Shown piece by piece: positions 51,098 to 60,498 of a stretch of DNA of 64,000 nt. Source of the DNA: Streptomyces griseiscabiei (GTDB taxonomy: Bacteria > Actinomycetota > Actinomycetes > Streptomycetales > Streptomycetaceae); contig NZ_JAGJBZ010000001.1 in assembly GCF_020010925.1 (NCBI RefSeq), forward strand, positions 1,922,001-1,986,000, given 5' to 3'. The notes under the pieces are model-generated. The model was not told the DNA's origin and did not search any database. It was given only the letters and a program-made list of their open reading frames with translations. Position 1 is the stretch's first letter; the number at the start of each line of letters is the position of its first letter. Position numbers and translations under genes: made by a program.

Positions 51098-54097
51098 TCA
51101 CCATCCGTGTGTCAGGACGTCGTCGAGGGCGGCGACGAACAGATCCGCGCCGTCCCGGGGCAGACACAGCGGCGGCTTGATCTTCAGCACGCACTGCCGG
51201 TCGGAGGTCGGCTGCATGATGACGCCGAGTTCACGCAGCCGCTCACAGATCGCGGCCGTCTCCTCGGTGGCCGGTTCCAGCGTCGTACGGTCGCGTACGA
51301 ACTCCACGCCCAGGTACAGGCCGGAGCCGTGCACCGCGCCGATCAGCGGGTGGCGGGCGGCGAGTTCGAGGAGCCGGTCCTTCAAGTAGCCGCCCACATC
51401 ACGGGCGTTGGCCTGGAGGTCCTCGTCGCGCAGTGCGTCGAGCACGGCCAGCCCGACCACCGAGCTGACCGGGCTGCCGCCGGCGGACGAGAAGAAGTAG
51501 CCCTGGGTCCGGTAGGCCTCGGCGATCTCCCGGCGGGTGATCACCGCGCCCAGCGGATGCCCGTTGCCCATGGCCTTGGCGACGGTCACCACGTCCGGTA
51601 CGACGCCCTGCTGCTCGAACCCCCAGAAGTGGGTGCCCAGTCGGCCGTAGCCGACCTGCACCTCGTCCGCGAGGCAGAGTCCGCCGACGGCACGGGTGGC
51701 CGCGTAGACCTGCCGGAGGTAGCCGTCGGGCAGGGGCATGCCGCCCGCGTTGCCGTAGAAGGGCTCGCAGAGGAAGGCGGCCGGCGGGGTGCCGCGCGCC
51801 GCGAGTCCGGCGATCCGTTCGGCGGCCTCGGGGCCGTACCGGTGGGCCTCTTCTCCCCGGTGGCGGCCCCGGTAGGAGTTGGGTGCCGCGACGGTGTGCA
51901 CCCACGACGGGCGGGAGTCGAGGGCACCCGGATTGTCGGCGATCGAGGTGGAGACGGCGTCGCTCGCGTACGTCCAGCCGTGGTACGCCTCCTCGACGGC
52001 GACCACGTCCTGTCGTCCGGTCGTCGCCCACGCGAGCCGCAGTGCCAGGTCGACCGCCTCGGAGCCGCTGTTCACCAGGAACACGGTGTCCAGTTCGGCG
52101 GGCAGCGTCGCGGTGAGCCGCTCGGAGAGTTCGACCACCGAGGCGTAGTGGAAGCGGGAGTTGGTGTTCAGCCGCCGCCACTGCCGGTGCACGGCGTCGC
52201 TCAGCGCGGGGTGGCCGTGGCCGAGGACGGTGACGTTGTTGAGCATGTCGAGGTGGACGCGGCCCCGGGTGTCGACCAGGTGGTGCCGCCAGCCGCGTTC
52301 GACGCGCGGCGGCTCCGCGAAGTAGTGCTCCTGGACGGTGGCGAAGGAGTTCTCCCGGCGCTCCAGCAACTCCTCGTCGGCGACGGCCGGTTCGGCGCCG
52401 CGCCCCTCGTCGCCCGGGGTCTCGCCCCGGCCGGCCCGCGCCCCCTCGCCGAGCAGCAGCGCGGTCGGGTCGGGGCACAGCGCGAGCCAGCCGTCGGCGA
52501 GTTCGGGGGCGGCGAACCGTGGCGGACGCTCGCCGGGGAGCGCGCAGAGCCGGACGCCCAGCACATGGACGCCGTCCCGGCCGGCCACCGTGCCGAGCGG
52601 CTTCCCGGCCCGGACGCGACCGGGCAGGCTCTCGACATCGACATCGACATCGACACCGTCCAGGACGAGGTCGGGTCCGTCGCCGCGGCTGAGGGTGAGC
52701 GTGCCGTCGGGGTTCCGGACGACCGTCCCGTCCCAGGGGGCGTGGACCGCCGACGGGCCGGTGACGTACAGGTCCACCCCGAGCGCGCAGGTCTCGGCGA
52801 AGTCGGCGCCGTCGACCGAGGCCCGGGTCAGCCGGTACTCGCCGTGCCGGGTCCGTACGGCCACCCGGCCCGCCGCCAACGCCTCCACCGCGAGCGTGCG
52901 TTCGATGCCCGGCTCCAGCCAGCGCCCGGAGTGCAGCTCGTCGCCGGTCGTGGACAGGTCGAGGACATCCACCTCGTCCGGCAGCGCGGGCAGCAGCCGG
53001 CTCGCGGTCGGCACCCCGGTCTCCCCGGTCTCCCCGGTCAGCGTCACCGGACGGCCGAGCGCGTGCCGGAAGAGGGCCGTCATGACCTGTGCCGGGACCG
53101 ACACGGCTGCCTCGAACATCGCCCACTCGCGGTCCAGCGCGGCCGAGGCGTAGCGGTTGTCCGGGTCGAGCACGGTGTCGTACTGCCCGCTGACCACCAT
53201 GACGGCCGACCTCAGGACGATCAGCGGCCACACCACGGCCACCTCCTCGTCCGTGAGCGGACGCACCGCGTCGAAGGCGCGGACGGCCGGCAGCACGGAC
53301 GCCGGTCCCGTTCCGTGGTGGTGGAGTACGGAGGTACAGGTCACCGCCAGCTCCGCCACGGTCCAGCCGAGGCCCAGATCGCCGAAGTCGATGACTCCGA
53401 CCGGCATCGGGCGCCCGTCGGGAGCCGTCTCGCAGACCACGTTGTTGTCGGTCACATCGCCGTGCACGACCTGCGTCGGCAGCACAGCGGCGTACGGCTC
53501 CACCAGCCCGTACGCGGCACGGGCGGCCCGCAGCACACGCTGGGCACGCACCTGGTCGGACAGTCGCGGGGCCAGGTCCTCGATCACCGCGGGCGCGTTG
53601 CGCAGGTCCCACATCCGGGTGGGGTCCGGGCCGGGCCCGTCCACAGCGGATCCGGCCCGTTCGAAGTCGGCGAGCCCGACCGCGATCCGCCCGGCGAGTT
53701 CGCCGAGCCGGGCGACGACCCGCGGGGCGAGATAGCGACTGTCCATGATCGGTTCGCCCGGTACGAAGTCCAGGAGCCGGCAGGCGAGTTCGACGCCACC
53801 GACGGTGAGCCACTGGACCGCCGCCCCGTCCACACCGGCCCGCGCCCGGGGCAGCCGCACCCCGGGAAGCAGCGCGGCCAAGTGCTCGACCGCCGCGGTC
53901 TGCGCGTCCAGCCCGGCCGGATCGGTCGCGGGGTTGGCCAGCTTCAGCACATGGTCGCCCGCGTCCGTGCGGACCCGGTAGTTGCGGTCCTGCTGGCTGC
54001 CCAGGTCCTTGAGCGTGCCGCGCACACCGAACCGGGTGGCGAGCAGGGCCGTCAGCTCGGCCTCGTCGACCGAGGGAAAGCGCTGGGGATGACTCAT
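51098..54097 (-). CDS. fusion of hydroxylysine-kinase-like, M23-like and class III aminotransferase domains
   Basis: The 999-residue protein has an N-terminal APH-like kinase domain (about 1-330) with HGD at 212-214 (catalytic D214) and IDFGD at 236-240. The middle (about 400-560) has an M23-peptidase-like beta fold (VHAPWDGTVVRNPDGTLTL). The C-terminal part (about 590-999) is a PLP enzyme with NSGSEAVDLALRL, LADEVQVGYGR and PLP lysine K841 in TVAKAMGNG. Fusions of these domains helped to identify the human hydroxylysine kinase and the phospho-lyases for phosphoethanolamine and phosphohydroxylysine. I infer that it phosphorylates an amino alcohol and then removes phosphate and ammonia. A LacI-type repressor gene follows. 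Confidence 0.87.
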   Translation of the reverse strand: MSHPQRFPSVDEAELTALLATRFGVRGTLKDLGSQQDRNYRVRTDAGDHVLKLANPATDPAGLDAQTAAVEHLAALLPGVRLPRARAGVDGAAVQWLTVGGVELACRLLDFVPGEPIMDSRYLAPRVVARLGELAGRIAVGLADFERAGSAVDGPGPDPTRMWDLRNAPAVIEDLAPRLSDQVRAQRVLRAARAAYGLVEPYAAVLPTQVVHGDVTDNNVVCETAPDGRPMPVGVIDFGDLGLGWTVAELAVTCTSVLHHHGTGPASVLPAVRAFDAVRPLTDEEVAVVWPLIVLRSAVMVVSGQYDTVLDPDNRYASAALDREWAMFEAAVSVPAQVMTALFRHALGRPVTLTGETGETGVPTASRLLPALPDEVDVLDLSTTGDELHSGRWLEPGIERTLAVEALAAGRVAVRTRHGEYRLTRASVDGADFAETCALGVDLYVTGPSAVHAPWDGTVVRNPDGTLTLSRGDGPDLVLDGVDVDVDVESLPGRVRAGKPLGTVAGRDGVHVLGVRLCALPGERPPRFAAPELADGWLALCPDPTALLLGEGARAGRGETPGDEGRGAEPAVADEELLERRENSFATVQEHYFAEPPRVERGWRHHLVDTRGRVHLDMLNNVTVLGHGHPALSDAVHRQWRRLNTNSRFHYASVVELSERLTATLPAELDTVFLVNSGSEAVDLALRLAWATTGRQDVVAVEEAYHGWTYASDAVSTSIADNPGALDSRPSWVHTVAAPNSYRGRHRGEEAHRYGPEAAERIAGLAARGTPPAAFLCEPFYGNAGGMPLPDGYLRQVYAATRAVGGLCLADEVQVGYGRLGTHFWGFEQQGVVPDVVTVAKAMGNGHPLGAVITRREIAEAYRTQGYFFSSAGGSPVSSVVGLAVLDALRDEDLQANARDVGGYLKDRLLELAARHPLIGAVHGSGLYLGVEFVRDRTTLEPATEETAAICERLRELGVIMQPTSDRQCVLKIKPPLCLPRDGADLFVAALDDVLTHGW

Positions 54098-54115
54098 CGA
54101 GGGCTCCGCCTCACC

Positions 54116-54135
54116 TTGCCGGAACGTTCCGGCAA
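54116..54135. promoter_or_regulatory. perfect 20-bp palindromic operator (LacI-type)
   Basis: TTGCCGGAACGTTCCGGCAA is fully symmetric with a central CG. It is centred 28 bp upstream of the start of the fusion gene (54097). LacI-family regulators bind palindromes with central CG, and the operon encodes one. Confidence 0.85.
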
Positions 54136-54310
54136 AGGTAGGGCCGACATCTCGAACGCGTCAATACACACCCGGACCATCCGCCGGAACAGCGGACGCG
54201 CTCGTGGGCGGGGCCGCCGGAACTGGTCCGGGCGCGCGGCGGGGCGGCCCGCCGCGGACCGTCGGGCGTGAGGCGTGAGGCGTGGGACAGGGGATGCGGG
54301 AGTGGCAGGC

Positions 54311-54784
54311 TCAGACCACCGGGTCGAACCAGGCGGCCGAGTCGGACATCGCCTGCTTGATCCGGAACAGCGCGAACTCGTTCAGATCCGGCAGGGCGTC
54401 CAGCGAGAACCAGCCGACGTCCAGCGACTCGTCGTCGTTGACCTTCGCCTCGCCCCCGACGGCCCGGCAGCGGAACGTGGTGTCCATGTACTGGCAGATG
54501 TCCCCGTTGTCGTACCGCACCGGCTCCAACGCCTGGACGAGGACGATGCGTTCGGCGACGCAGCGGACCGCCGTCTCCTCGTACACCTCCCGCACGGCAC
54601 AGGCCGCCGGCTGCTCCCCCGGGTCCGGGATGCCACCGATCAGCGCCCACTTCCCGGTGTCGGACCGGCGGCCCAGCAGCAGTCTGCCGTCGTCGTCGAA
54701 GACGAGGGCGGTGACTCCGGGGAGCCAGAGCAGCTGGTTGCCTGCGGAGACACGGAGTGTGCGGATGAAATCAGGGGTAGCCAT
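54311..54784 (-). CDS. NUDIX hydrolase
   Basis: The 157-residue protein carries the Nudix box G-x5-E-x7-R-E-x2-E-E (GGIPDPGEQPAACAVREVYEETAV), with RLLLGRRSDTGKWALIGG before it. Members hydrolyse nucleoside diphosphates linked to another group; the substrate is unknown. The ATG at 54784 is clear. It lies between the operator region of the fusion gene and the apolipoprotein N-acyltransferase gene on the same strand, 67 bp after it. Confidence 0.93.
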   Translation of the reverse strand: MATPDFIRTLRVSAGNQLLWLPGVTALVFDDDGRLLLGRRSDTGKWALIGGIPDPGEQPAACAVREVYEETAVRCVAERIVLVQALEPVRYDNGDICQYMDTTFRCRAVGGEAKVNDDESLDVGWFSLDALPDLNEFALFRIKQAMSDSAAWFDPVV

Positions 54785-54851
54785 GGAGCCGACCCTAATG
54801 GGCCGGTTCCGTCACCCCGTACCGTCCGGGACGCGCACGACAGGCGTACGG

Positions 54852-56468
54852 CTACACGCCACCGGCGCGCCTCCCGCGCACACCGGCCCCGATGGCCCAG
54901 CCGAGCCCACCTGCCGCGACCAGCACCAACAGCATCTCGGGCGCGATGCCGAGCCGGGTGGCGGGCGTCTGCGAGGAGCGCAGCGGCACCTTCTGCACCA
55001 GCGAATCGGGGACGAACATTCCGGTCTTCTGGGTGATCCTGCCGTCCGGCATGATGATCGCACTGACGCCGCTGGTGACCGGGACGGTGACGGTGCGGCT
55101 GTGCTCGACGGCGCGGACCCGGGACATGGCGAGCTGCTGGTAGGTCATCTCGCTGCGGTCGAAGGTGGCGTTGTTGCTCGGCACCGAGATCAGCTGGGCG
55201 CCGTCGGTGACCTCGGAGCGCACGGCCCAGTCGAAGGCCGCCTCGTAGCAGGTGACGAGGCCGACCTTGGCGCCGTCCATGGTGAAGACACCGGGCTCGC
55301 TGCCCCGGCTGAAGTCCTGGCGGACCATGGACGTCCACTCGCTGTTGATGGCGCCGATCAGCGACCGCAGCGGCAGATACTCACCGAACGGCTGGATCTG
55401 CCGCTTGTCGTAGGTGTCGACGGGGCCCTTCTCCGGGTCCCAGAGGATCTGCTCGTTGTAGAGCCTGCCGTCCCGCTCGACGACACCGCCGACGGAGATG
55501 GGTGCGCCGATGGCGGCGGCGGCCCGGTCGATCACCGCGCGGGCGTCGGAGTTGGCGAAGGGGTCGATGTCGGAGGAGTTCTCCGGCCACAGCACGAAGT
55601 CGGGCCGGGCGACCTTGCCGGCCTTGACCTCGGCGGCCAGCCGCTCGGTCTCCTTGGCGTGGTAGTCGAGCACGGCCCGCCGCTGGGCGTTGAAGTCGAG
55701 GCCCAGTCGCGGCACATTGCCCTGGATGACGGCGACGGTCGCGGTGCCGTCCTCCGCCTTGTCGCTCACCAGCGCGCGGGAGGCGAAGGCGCCCACCAGC
55801 GGGACCGTGACGGTCAGCGCGGCCACGATCGCGGCGCTCCGGCGCACGGCCTCGCCGCCGCCCCGGTTCGCCACGACCAGACGCACCACCTCGTACAGAC
55901 CGAAGCCGCACAGGACGACCGCGAAGCCGAGGACGGGGGTGCCGCCGAGCGCGGCGAGCGGCAGGAAGACGCCGTCGGCCTGGCCGAAGGCGATCTTGCC
56001 CCAGGGGAACCCGCTGAACGGGGCACGCGCGCGTGCCGCCTCCCCAGCGATCCACAGGGCAGCCGCCCACACCGGCCAGCCCGGCAGCTTCGACACGACG
56101 GCGACGCCCGCGCCGACGAGCGCCACGAACACCGCCTCGATCAGGGCGAGCGCCAGCCACGGGCCGGGGCCGACCTCCACACCGGTCCACACCAGCAGCG
56201 GCAGCAGGAACCCGGCGCCGAAGAGATAGCCGAGGCCGAGGCCCGCCTTCCAGCTCCTCCCGCGCAGCACCCAGCCGAACACCGCGAAGGCGGGCAGGGC
56301 CAGCCACCACAGGGTGCGCGGCGGGAAGCTGACGTAGAGCAGCACCCCGGAGAGCGCCGCGGCGGCGGCCGGAAGGAGCCGATGGACCCAGCGGGACACC
56401 CGGGAGACGGGCGTGGCCTGGGGTTCGAGCTGTTCCGGCTCGTCTACGGGAGTGGCGGTGACGGTCAC
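54852..56468 (-). CDS. lnt: apolipoprotein N-acyltransferase
   Basis: The 538-residue membrane enzyme adds the third acyl chain to lipoproteins. Six or more TM helices (about 33-220) are followed by a nitrilase-like domain with the catalytic triad E296 (WPENSSD), K355 (YDKRQIQPFGEY) and C407 (VTCYEAAFDW), and a final TM at about 510-530. Known motifs are all in place. The start is GTG 56468, without a ribosome site but with TACACT upstream (56475-56480 on this strand), so it is probably leaderless. Streptomyces often has two Lnt homologues. Confidence 0.93.
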   Translation of the reverse strand: MTVTATPVDEPEQLEPQATPVSRVSRWVHRLLPAAAAALSGVLLYVSFPPRTLWWLALPAFAVFGWVLRGRSWKAGLGLGYLFGAGFLLPLLVWTGVEVGPGPWLALALIEAVFVALVGAGVAVVSKLPGWPVWAAALWIAGEAARARAPFSGFPWGKIAFGQADGVFLPLAALGGTPVLGFAVVLCGFGLYEVVRLVVANRGGGEAVRRSAAIVAALTVTVPLVGAFASRALVSDKAEDGTATVAVIQGNVPRLGLDFNAQRRAVLDYHAKETERLAAEVKAGKVARPDFVLWPENSSDIDPFANSDARAVIDRAAAAIGAPISVGGVVERDGRLYNEQILWDPEKGPVDTYDKRQIQPFGEYLPLRSLIGAINSEWTSMVRQDFSRGSEPGVFTMDGAKVGLVTCYEAAFDWAVRSEVTDGAQLISVPSNNATFDRSEMTYQQLAMSRVRAVEHSRTVTVPVTSGVSAIIMPDGRITQKTGMFVPDSLVQKVPLRSSQTPATRLGIAPEMLLVLVAAGGLGWAIGAGVRGRRAGGV

Positions 56469-56474
56469 TCGGGG

Positions 56475-56480
56475 AGTGTA
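56475..56480 (-). promoter_or_regulatory. -10 box for leaderless lnt message
   Basis: TACACT on the minus strand lies 6 nt upstream of the GTG start at 56468; a start of transcription at the GTG is expected. No convincing -35 was picked. Confidence 0.5.
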
Positions 56481-56673
56481 CGGCGCGTCACCCCGGCGCC
56501 GACAGCGCGGCCCGTGCGTCCCCGGTGAGGCTTTTGTCGCAGACCAGCCGCATCGTTCCTGCATAACTCGTGCACAAACCGGCGCATCACCCGTTACCGT
56601 GTGCGCGAGCCTCTGACGTGCGGCCGAACGCGGTCCGGGCGGTCGGGGCCCGGCACAGTCGGGGGGCGGCGGT

Positions 56674-57813
56674 TTGGGGTCGACGGGGACGGGGTCCACG
56701 GCCGGGGCGTCGGCCGCGCACGAGAGACGGAACGTCTCCGATGTCACGGGCGTACTGCTGCTCGGGGCGTGCGCGGCCTGGTCGCTGGTCACGGCGACGG
56801 CCCGGGGCGGCCGTCCGGAGGGTGTGCTGCTGGCGGTGCTCGCGGTGGCGGCCGGCTATGCGGCGGGCCGGATCTGCGGGGCCCTGCTGCCGGTGGTGGC
56901 ACCGTCCGCCGGGGCGCTGGCCGGTCTCGGTCTGGCGGTCACCGCCCCGCACACCCTGGCGGGCTCCCCGCTGATCTCACCGCTCGGGCACACCGGAGCG
57001 ACCTCCGCGCTGCTGGCCCTGTCCGCGGGCGCCGCCTGCTGTGCCGCCTGGGCGGCCCGTTCGTCCGGGCCCCGGCTGGCCCTGCGGCTGCTGACCTGCG
57101 GGATCGCGGTGACAGCGGCGGTGCTCGGCTCGGTCACCGGCTTCGCCGCCTGCGCCGGGGTGCTGTTGTGCTCGCTCGCGGCGGCCCGGATGCGCCACCG
57201 GGGTCTGGGGATCGCGGGGCTGGCGCTCGGCACCGCCCTGGTCACGGGGACGGTCTGGGCCATCGCCGAGGACGCCCTACCGGCCGGGCTGACCGACTCG
57301 CTGGAGGGTCAGCTCACCCCGCACCGGGTCCTGCTGTGGCACGACGCGCTCGGCCTCGTCCACGACGATCCGCTGCTGGGCGCGGGACCGGGCCGCTTCG
57401 GGGAACTCAGTCCGACGGTGGCGCGGTCGGTGGCGGCCGACGACAAGCCCCATTCGGCGCCTCTGCAACTGGCCGCCGAACAGGGTCTCGTCGGCGTCGC
57501 GCTGCTCGCCGCGGTGTTCGGCTGGATCCTGTACGTCCTGTGGCGGACCCCCCGCGCCACACCGGTCGTCCTCACCGCGGGCGCGGCGCTGACCGCGCTG
57601 GCCGCGATCGCGGCGGTCGGCAACGCGCTCAGCTTCACGACGGTGACGGCGGGCGCGGGCCTGCTCGCGGGCATGGCGACGGCCCGGCCCCTGACGGACG
57701 GGTTCCACACGACGGACGAGACGGACGAGACGGAAGGGGTGCACGGAATGGAAGGGGTGCACGGGATGGACGGCGTCGGCGAACCCGGGGAACCCGGTCT
57801 CGACGACCGGTAG
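56674..57813 (+). CDS. O-antigen-ligase-like (Wzy_C) membrane protein
   Basis: The 379-residue protein has about ten hydrophobic segments and, before the last ones, an extracytoplasmic stretch HRVLLWHDALGLVHDDPLLGAGPGRFGELSP that fits the Wzy_C signature (R..W..A...... P..G.G.G.F). Members join glycans to carriers or polymerise repeats. The start TTG 56674 with GGGGGG upstream is tentative; a leader of about 20 residues precedes the first TM. The last 40 residues are a repeat-rich acidic tail (DETDETEGVHGMEGVHGM). It is shorter than most ligases, which have 12 TM segments. Confidence 0.75.
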   Translation: MGSTGTGSTAGASAAHERRNVSDVTGVLLLGACAAWSLVTATARGGRPEGVLLAVLAVAAGYAAGRICGALLPVVAPSAGALAGLGLAVTAPHTLAGSPLISPLGHTGATSALLALSAGAACCAAWAARSSGPRLALRLLTCGIAVTAAVLGSVTGFAACAGVLLCSLAAARMRHRGLGIAGLALGTALVTGTVWAIAEDALPAGLTDSLEGQLTPHRVLLWHDALGLVHDDPLLGAGPGRFGELSPTVARSVAADDKPHSAPLQLAAEQGLVGVALLAAVFGWILYVLWRTPRATPVVLTAGAALTALAAIAAVGNALSFTTVTAGAGLLAGMATARPLTDGFHTTDETDETEGVHGMEGVHGMDGVGEPGEPGLDDR

Positions 57814-57839
57814 TCGCGCGGGCGGGGCGTCAGCGAACC

Positions 57840-58397
57840 TCAGTGCGCGGCGCCGGACGCCTTCGGGGTGAGCCGGGCGCGGATGACACTCACGGCCGTC
57901 TCCGCGTTGTCGACCGTGATGGTGAAGGTGTGGCCGTCCCAGAGCCGCAGCACCACGGCCTCCCCCCGTCGTACGACGACGGCGGTGCCCTTCTCGGGAC
58001 GCCAGCGATAACCCCAGCCACCCCACTGATGGGGGGTGACACAGGGGGCGAAGACGGCGTCGGCGACCTGGGAGAGGGGGATGCGGCGGCGGGGTACGCC
58101 GATGTGGCCGCAGCGGACTTCGAGGCACTCGTCGTCGACCTTCACGGACACATGGACGAAGGCGAGCGTGCCGAAGAGGACGAGCAGTCCGGCCGCGATG
58201 CAGCCGACGACCGACATGACGAGCGGGGCGATCCCGGACGCCCACGCCGAGTCGACCGCGAGCTCGATTCCCAGTGCCATGAAGGCGGCGCCGCCGAGTG
58301 CCAGCAGCCATTGGCCGCGGTTGGTCGCGCGGCCGGTCCAGACCTCGGGGTGCGGGCCCGCGGGGGCGCCCGTCTCGCCGTGGGGGTGGTCCCTCAT
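57840..58397 (-). CDS. membrane protein with PH-like domain
   Basis: The 185-residue protein has two adjacent TM helices (about 28-48 and 57-82) and a C-terminal bacterial PH-like domain with VKVDDECLEVRCGHIGVPRRRIPLSQVADAVFA and GTAVVVRRGEAVVLRLWDGHTFTITVDNAETAVSVI. It is a common, uncharacterised actinobacterial type; a role at the membrane surface is presumed. ATG 58397 is clear. It is convergent with the O-antigen-ligase-like gene. Confidence 0.82.
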   Translation of the reverse strand: MRDHPHGETGAPAGPHPEVWTGRATNRGQWLLALGGAAFMALGIELAVDSAWASGIAPLVMSVVGCIAAGLLVLFGTLAFVHVSVKVDDECLEVRCGHIGVPRRRIPLSQVADAVFAPCVTPHQWGGWGYRWRPEKGTAVVVRRGEAVVLRLWDGHTFTITVDNAETAVSVIRARLTPKASGAAH

Positions 58398-58447
58398 GGC
58401 CTTGAGAGTACTCAGGTTCCGCAGCGCGGGCACCTGGTTGCGGAACG

Positions 58448-59254
58448 TCACTGCTCCGGGTGGACGGCCAGTGCGGCAGCGGTCGTGCCGAGCAGTCGGC
58501 CCTCCTCGTAGGCGAGGGCCGGGGCGGGCAGCGACCCCTCGCGTCCGCTGAGGACGACGGTGAGGGTCGACCCGGTCCAGTCGGCCTCGGGCTTCGGCAG
58601 TTCGCCGATGCGGCGCAACGCCTGCGCGGCGACGGCGCCGGCGCTGCCGTGCAGCACGCGGGGCGGCCGGCCGGGCTGCTGGACGGCCGCGCGGATGCGT
58701 GCGGCGACCAGTTCGTAGTGGGTGCAGCCGAGGACGACGGTCGTCACGTCCTCGGGGGTCAGCGCCGCGGCGGCGGCGATGGCGGTGTCGATCGCGGCGT
58801 CGTCGGCGTGCTCCACGGCTTCGGCCAGTCCCCAGCAGGGGACCTCGGTGACCGGCACCCCGTCGGCGAACTCCTCGATGAGGCCCCGCTGATAGGGGCT
58901 GCCGGTGGTGGCGGGCGTCGCCCAGATGGTGAAGGGGCCGCCGCCGGACGCGGCCGGCTTGATCGCCGGGACCGTGCCGATGACCGGCAGTCCGGGTTCG
59001 AGGAGGGCGCGCAGGGCGGGCAGGGCGTGCACGGACGCGGTGTTGCAGCCGACGATCAGGGCGTCGGGCCGGTGGGCCGCCGCCGCCTCGGCGACGGCGA
59101 GGGCGCGCTCCGTCAGGTCCTCGGGGGTGCGCGGCCCCCAGGGCATGCCGTCGGGGTCCGAGGAGATCACGAGATCGGCGTCGGGCCGCAGCCGCCGTAC
59201 CGCGGCGGCGGCGGGGAGCAGACCGATACCGGAGTCCATGAGCGCGATCTTCAC
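58448..59254 (-). CDS. aspartate/glutamate racemase family protein (MurI-like)
   Basis: The 268-residue protein has the two-domain cofactor-independent racemase layout with D7-S8 in ALMDSGIGLL, first catalytic cysteine C70 in VGCNTASVH, and second C177 in VVLGCTHYEL. These match glutamate racemase. The usual DSGVGGL is DSGIGLL and several loops differ, so it may be a second, specialised racemase rather than the housekeeping MurI. It is divergent to the glycosyltransferase at 59312. Confidence 0.87.
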   Translation of the reverse strand: MKIALMDSGIGLLPAAAAVRRLRPDADLVISSDPDGMPWGPRTPEDLTERALAVAEAAAAHRPDALIVGCNTASVHALPALRALLEPGLPVIGTVPAIKPAASGGGPFTIWATPATTGSPYQRGLIEEFADGVPVTEVPCWGLAEAVEHADDAAIDTAIAAAAALTPEDVTTVVLGCTHYELVAARIRAAVQQPGRPPRVLHGSAGAVAAQALRRIGELPKPEADWTGSTLTVVLSGREGSLPAPALAYEEGRLLGTTAAALAVHPEQ

Positions 59255-59311
59255 CCGGCCACGATAGACGATGGCCTCGGTACGGCCGCTCCCGTGGGGC
59301 AGACTGCGGGC

Positions 59312-60487
59312 GTGAGCGCCTTCGCCTGGATCGCCGCCGGATCACTCACCGCCTGGCTGTGGCTGCTGCTCGGCCAGGGCTTCTTCTGGCGCACCGATGT
59401 GCGCCTGCCACCCCGCCGGGACCCGGACGACTGGCCGTACGTCTGTGTCGTCGTCCCCGCCCGTGACGAGGCCGCCGTCCTGCCCGAGAGCCTGCCGTCG
59501 CTGCTGGCCCAGGACTATCCCGGCCGGGCCGAGGTCCTCCTGGTGGACGACGGCAGCTCGGACGGCACCGGTGACCTGGCCCATGACCTGTCCCGGCGCT
59601 TCGGCGGGCTGCCCCTGACGGTGTCCTCGCCCGGGGAGCCGCCCGCCGGCTGGACGGGCAAGCTGTGGGCCGTACGGCACGGGATGGAGCTGGCACACGC
59701 GCGTGGGCCCGAGTTCCTGCTGCTGACGGACGCGGACATCGCGCACCGGCCGGACAGTCTGCGCGCGCTGGTGGCCGCCGCGCGCACCGGCGGCTTCCAC
59801 CTCGTCTCCCAGATGGCCCGGCTGCGCGCCGAGAGCGTGTGGGAGCGGCTGGTGGTGCCCGCCTTCGTCTACTTCTTCGCCCAGCTGTATCCGTTCCGGT
59901 GGATCGGCGTACGGGGTGCGCGCACGGCCGCGGCGGCGGGCGGCTGTGTGCTGCTGAGCGCCGCGGCGGCCGGGCGGGCGCGCATCCCGGACGCGATCCG
60001 GCAGTCGGTCATCGACGACGTGGCGCTGGCCCGCGCGGTCAAGCGGAGCGGCGGCCACATCTGGCTGGGGCTGGCGGAGCGGGTGGACAGCGTGCGCCCC
60101 TACCCCGGGCTGCGCGATCTGTGGCACATGGTCGCGCGCAGCGCCTACGCCCAGTTGCGGCACAGCCCGCCGCTGCTGCTCGGCACGGTCCTCGGCCTCG
60201 CCCTGGTCTACCTCGTCCCGCCGGTCGCGCTCCTGACGGGGGTGGCCACGGGGGACACGGCGACGGCGCTCCTCGGCGGTGTGGCCTGGCTGGTGATGGC
60301 GGCGACGTACCTGCCGATGCTCCGCCACTACGGTCAGCCGGTCGGGCTCGCTCCGCTGCTGCCGTTCACCGCGTTCCTGTATCTGCTGATGACGGTCGAC
60401 TCGGCGGTGCGGCACCACAGGGGCGTAGGCGCGGCCTGGAAGGGCCGCACCTACGCGCGCCCGGAGCCGGTGCCGGACGAGGGTTAG
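59312..60487 (+). CDS. HpnB-like family 2 glycosyltransferase
   Basis: The 391-residue protein has an N-terminal TM (AFAWIAAGSLTAWLWLLLGQ), a GT2 domain with VCVVVPARDEAAVLPESLPSLL, LLVDDGSSDGT and LLLTDADIAHRPDSL, and C-terminal TM helices (about 295-360). The pattern follows HpnB, the glycosyltransferase linked to hopanoid clusters. No hopanoid genes are seen in the window. The start is GTG 59312, with no ribosome site; the CAGACT before it could be the -10 of a leaderless message. Confidence 0.87.
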   Translation: MSAFAWIAAGSLTAWLWLLLGQGFFWRTDVRLPPRRDPDDWPYVCVVVPARDEAAVLPESLPSLLAQDYPGRAEVLLVDDGSSDGTGDLAHDLSRRFGGLPLTVSSPGEPPAGWTGKLWAVRHGMELAHARGPEFLLLTDADIAHRPDSLRALVAAARTGGFHLVSQMARLRAESVWERLVVPAFVYFFAQLYPFRWIGVRGARTAAAAGGCVLLSAAAAGRARIPDAIRQSVIDDVALARAVKRSGGHIWLGLAERVDSVRPYPGLRDLWHMVARSAYAQLRHSPPLLLGTVLGLALVYLVPPVALLTGVATGDTATALLGGVAWLVMAATYLPMLRHYGQPVGLAPLLPFTAFLYLLMTVDSAVRHHRGVGAAWKGRTYARPEPVPDEG

Positions 60488-60498
60488 CGCGACGCCGG

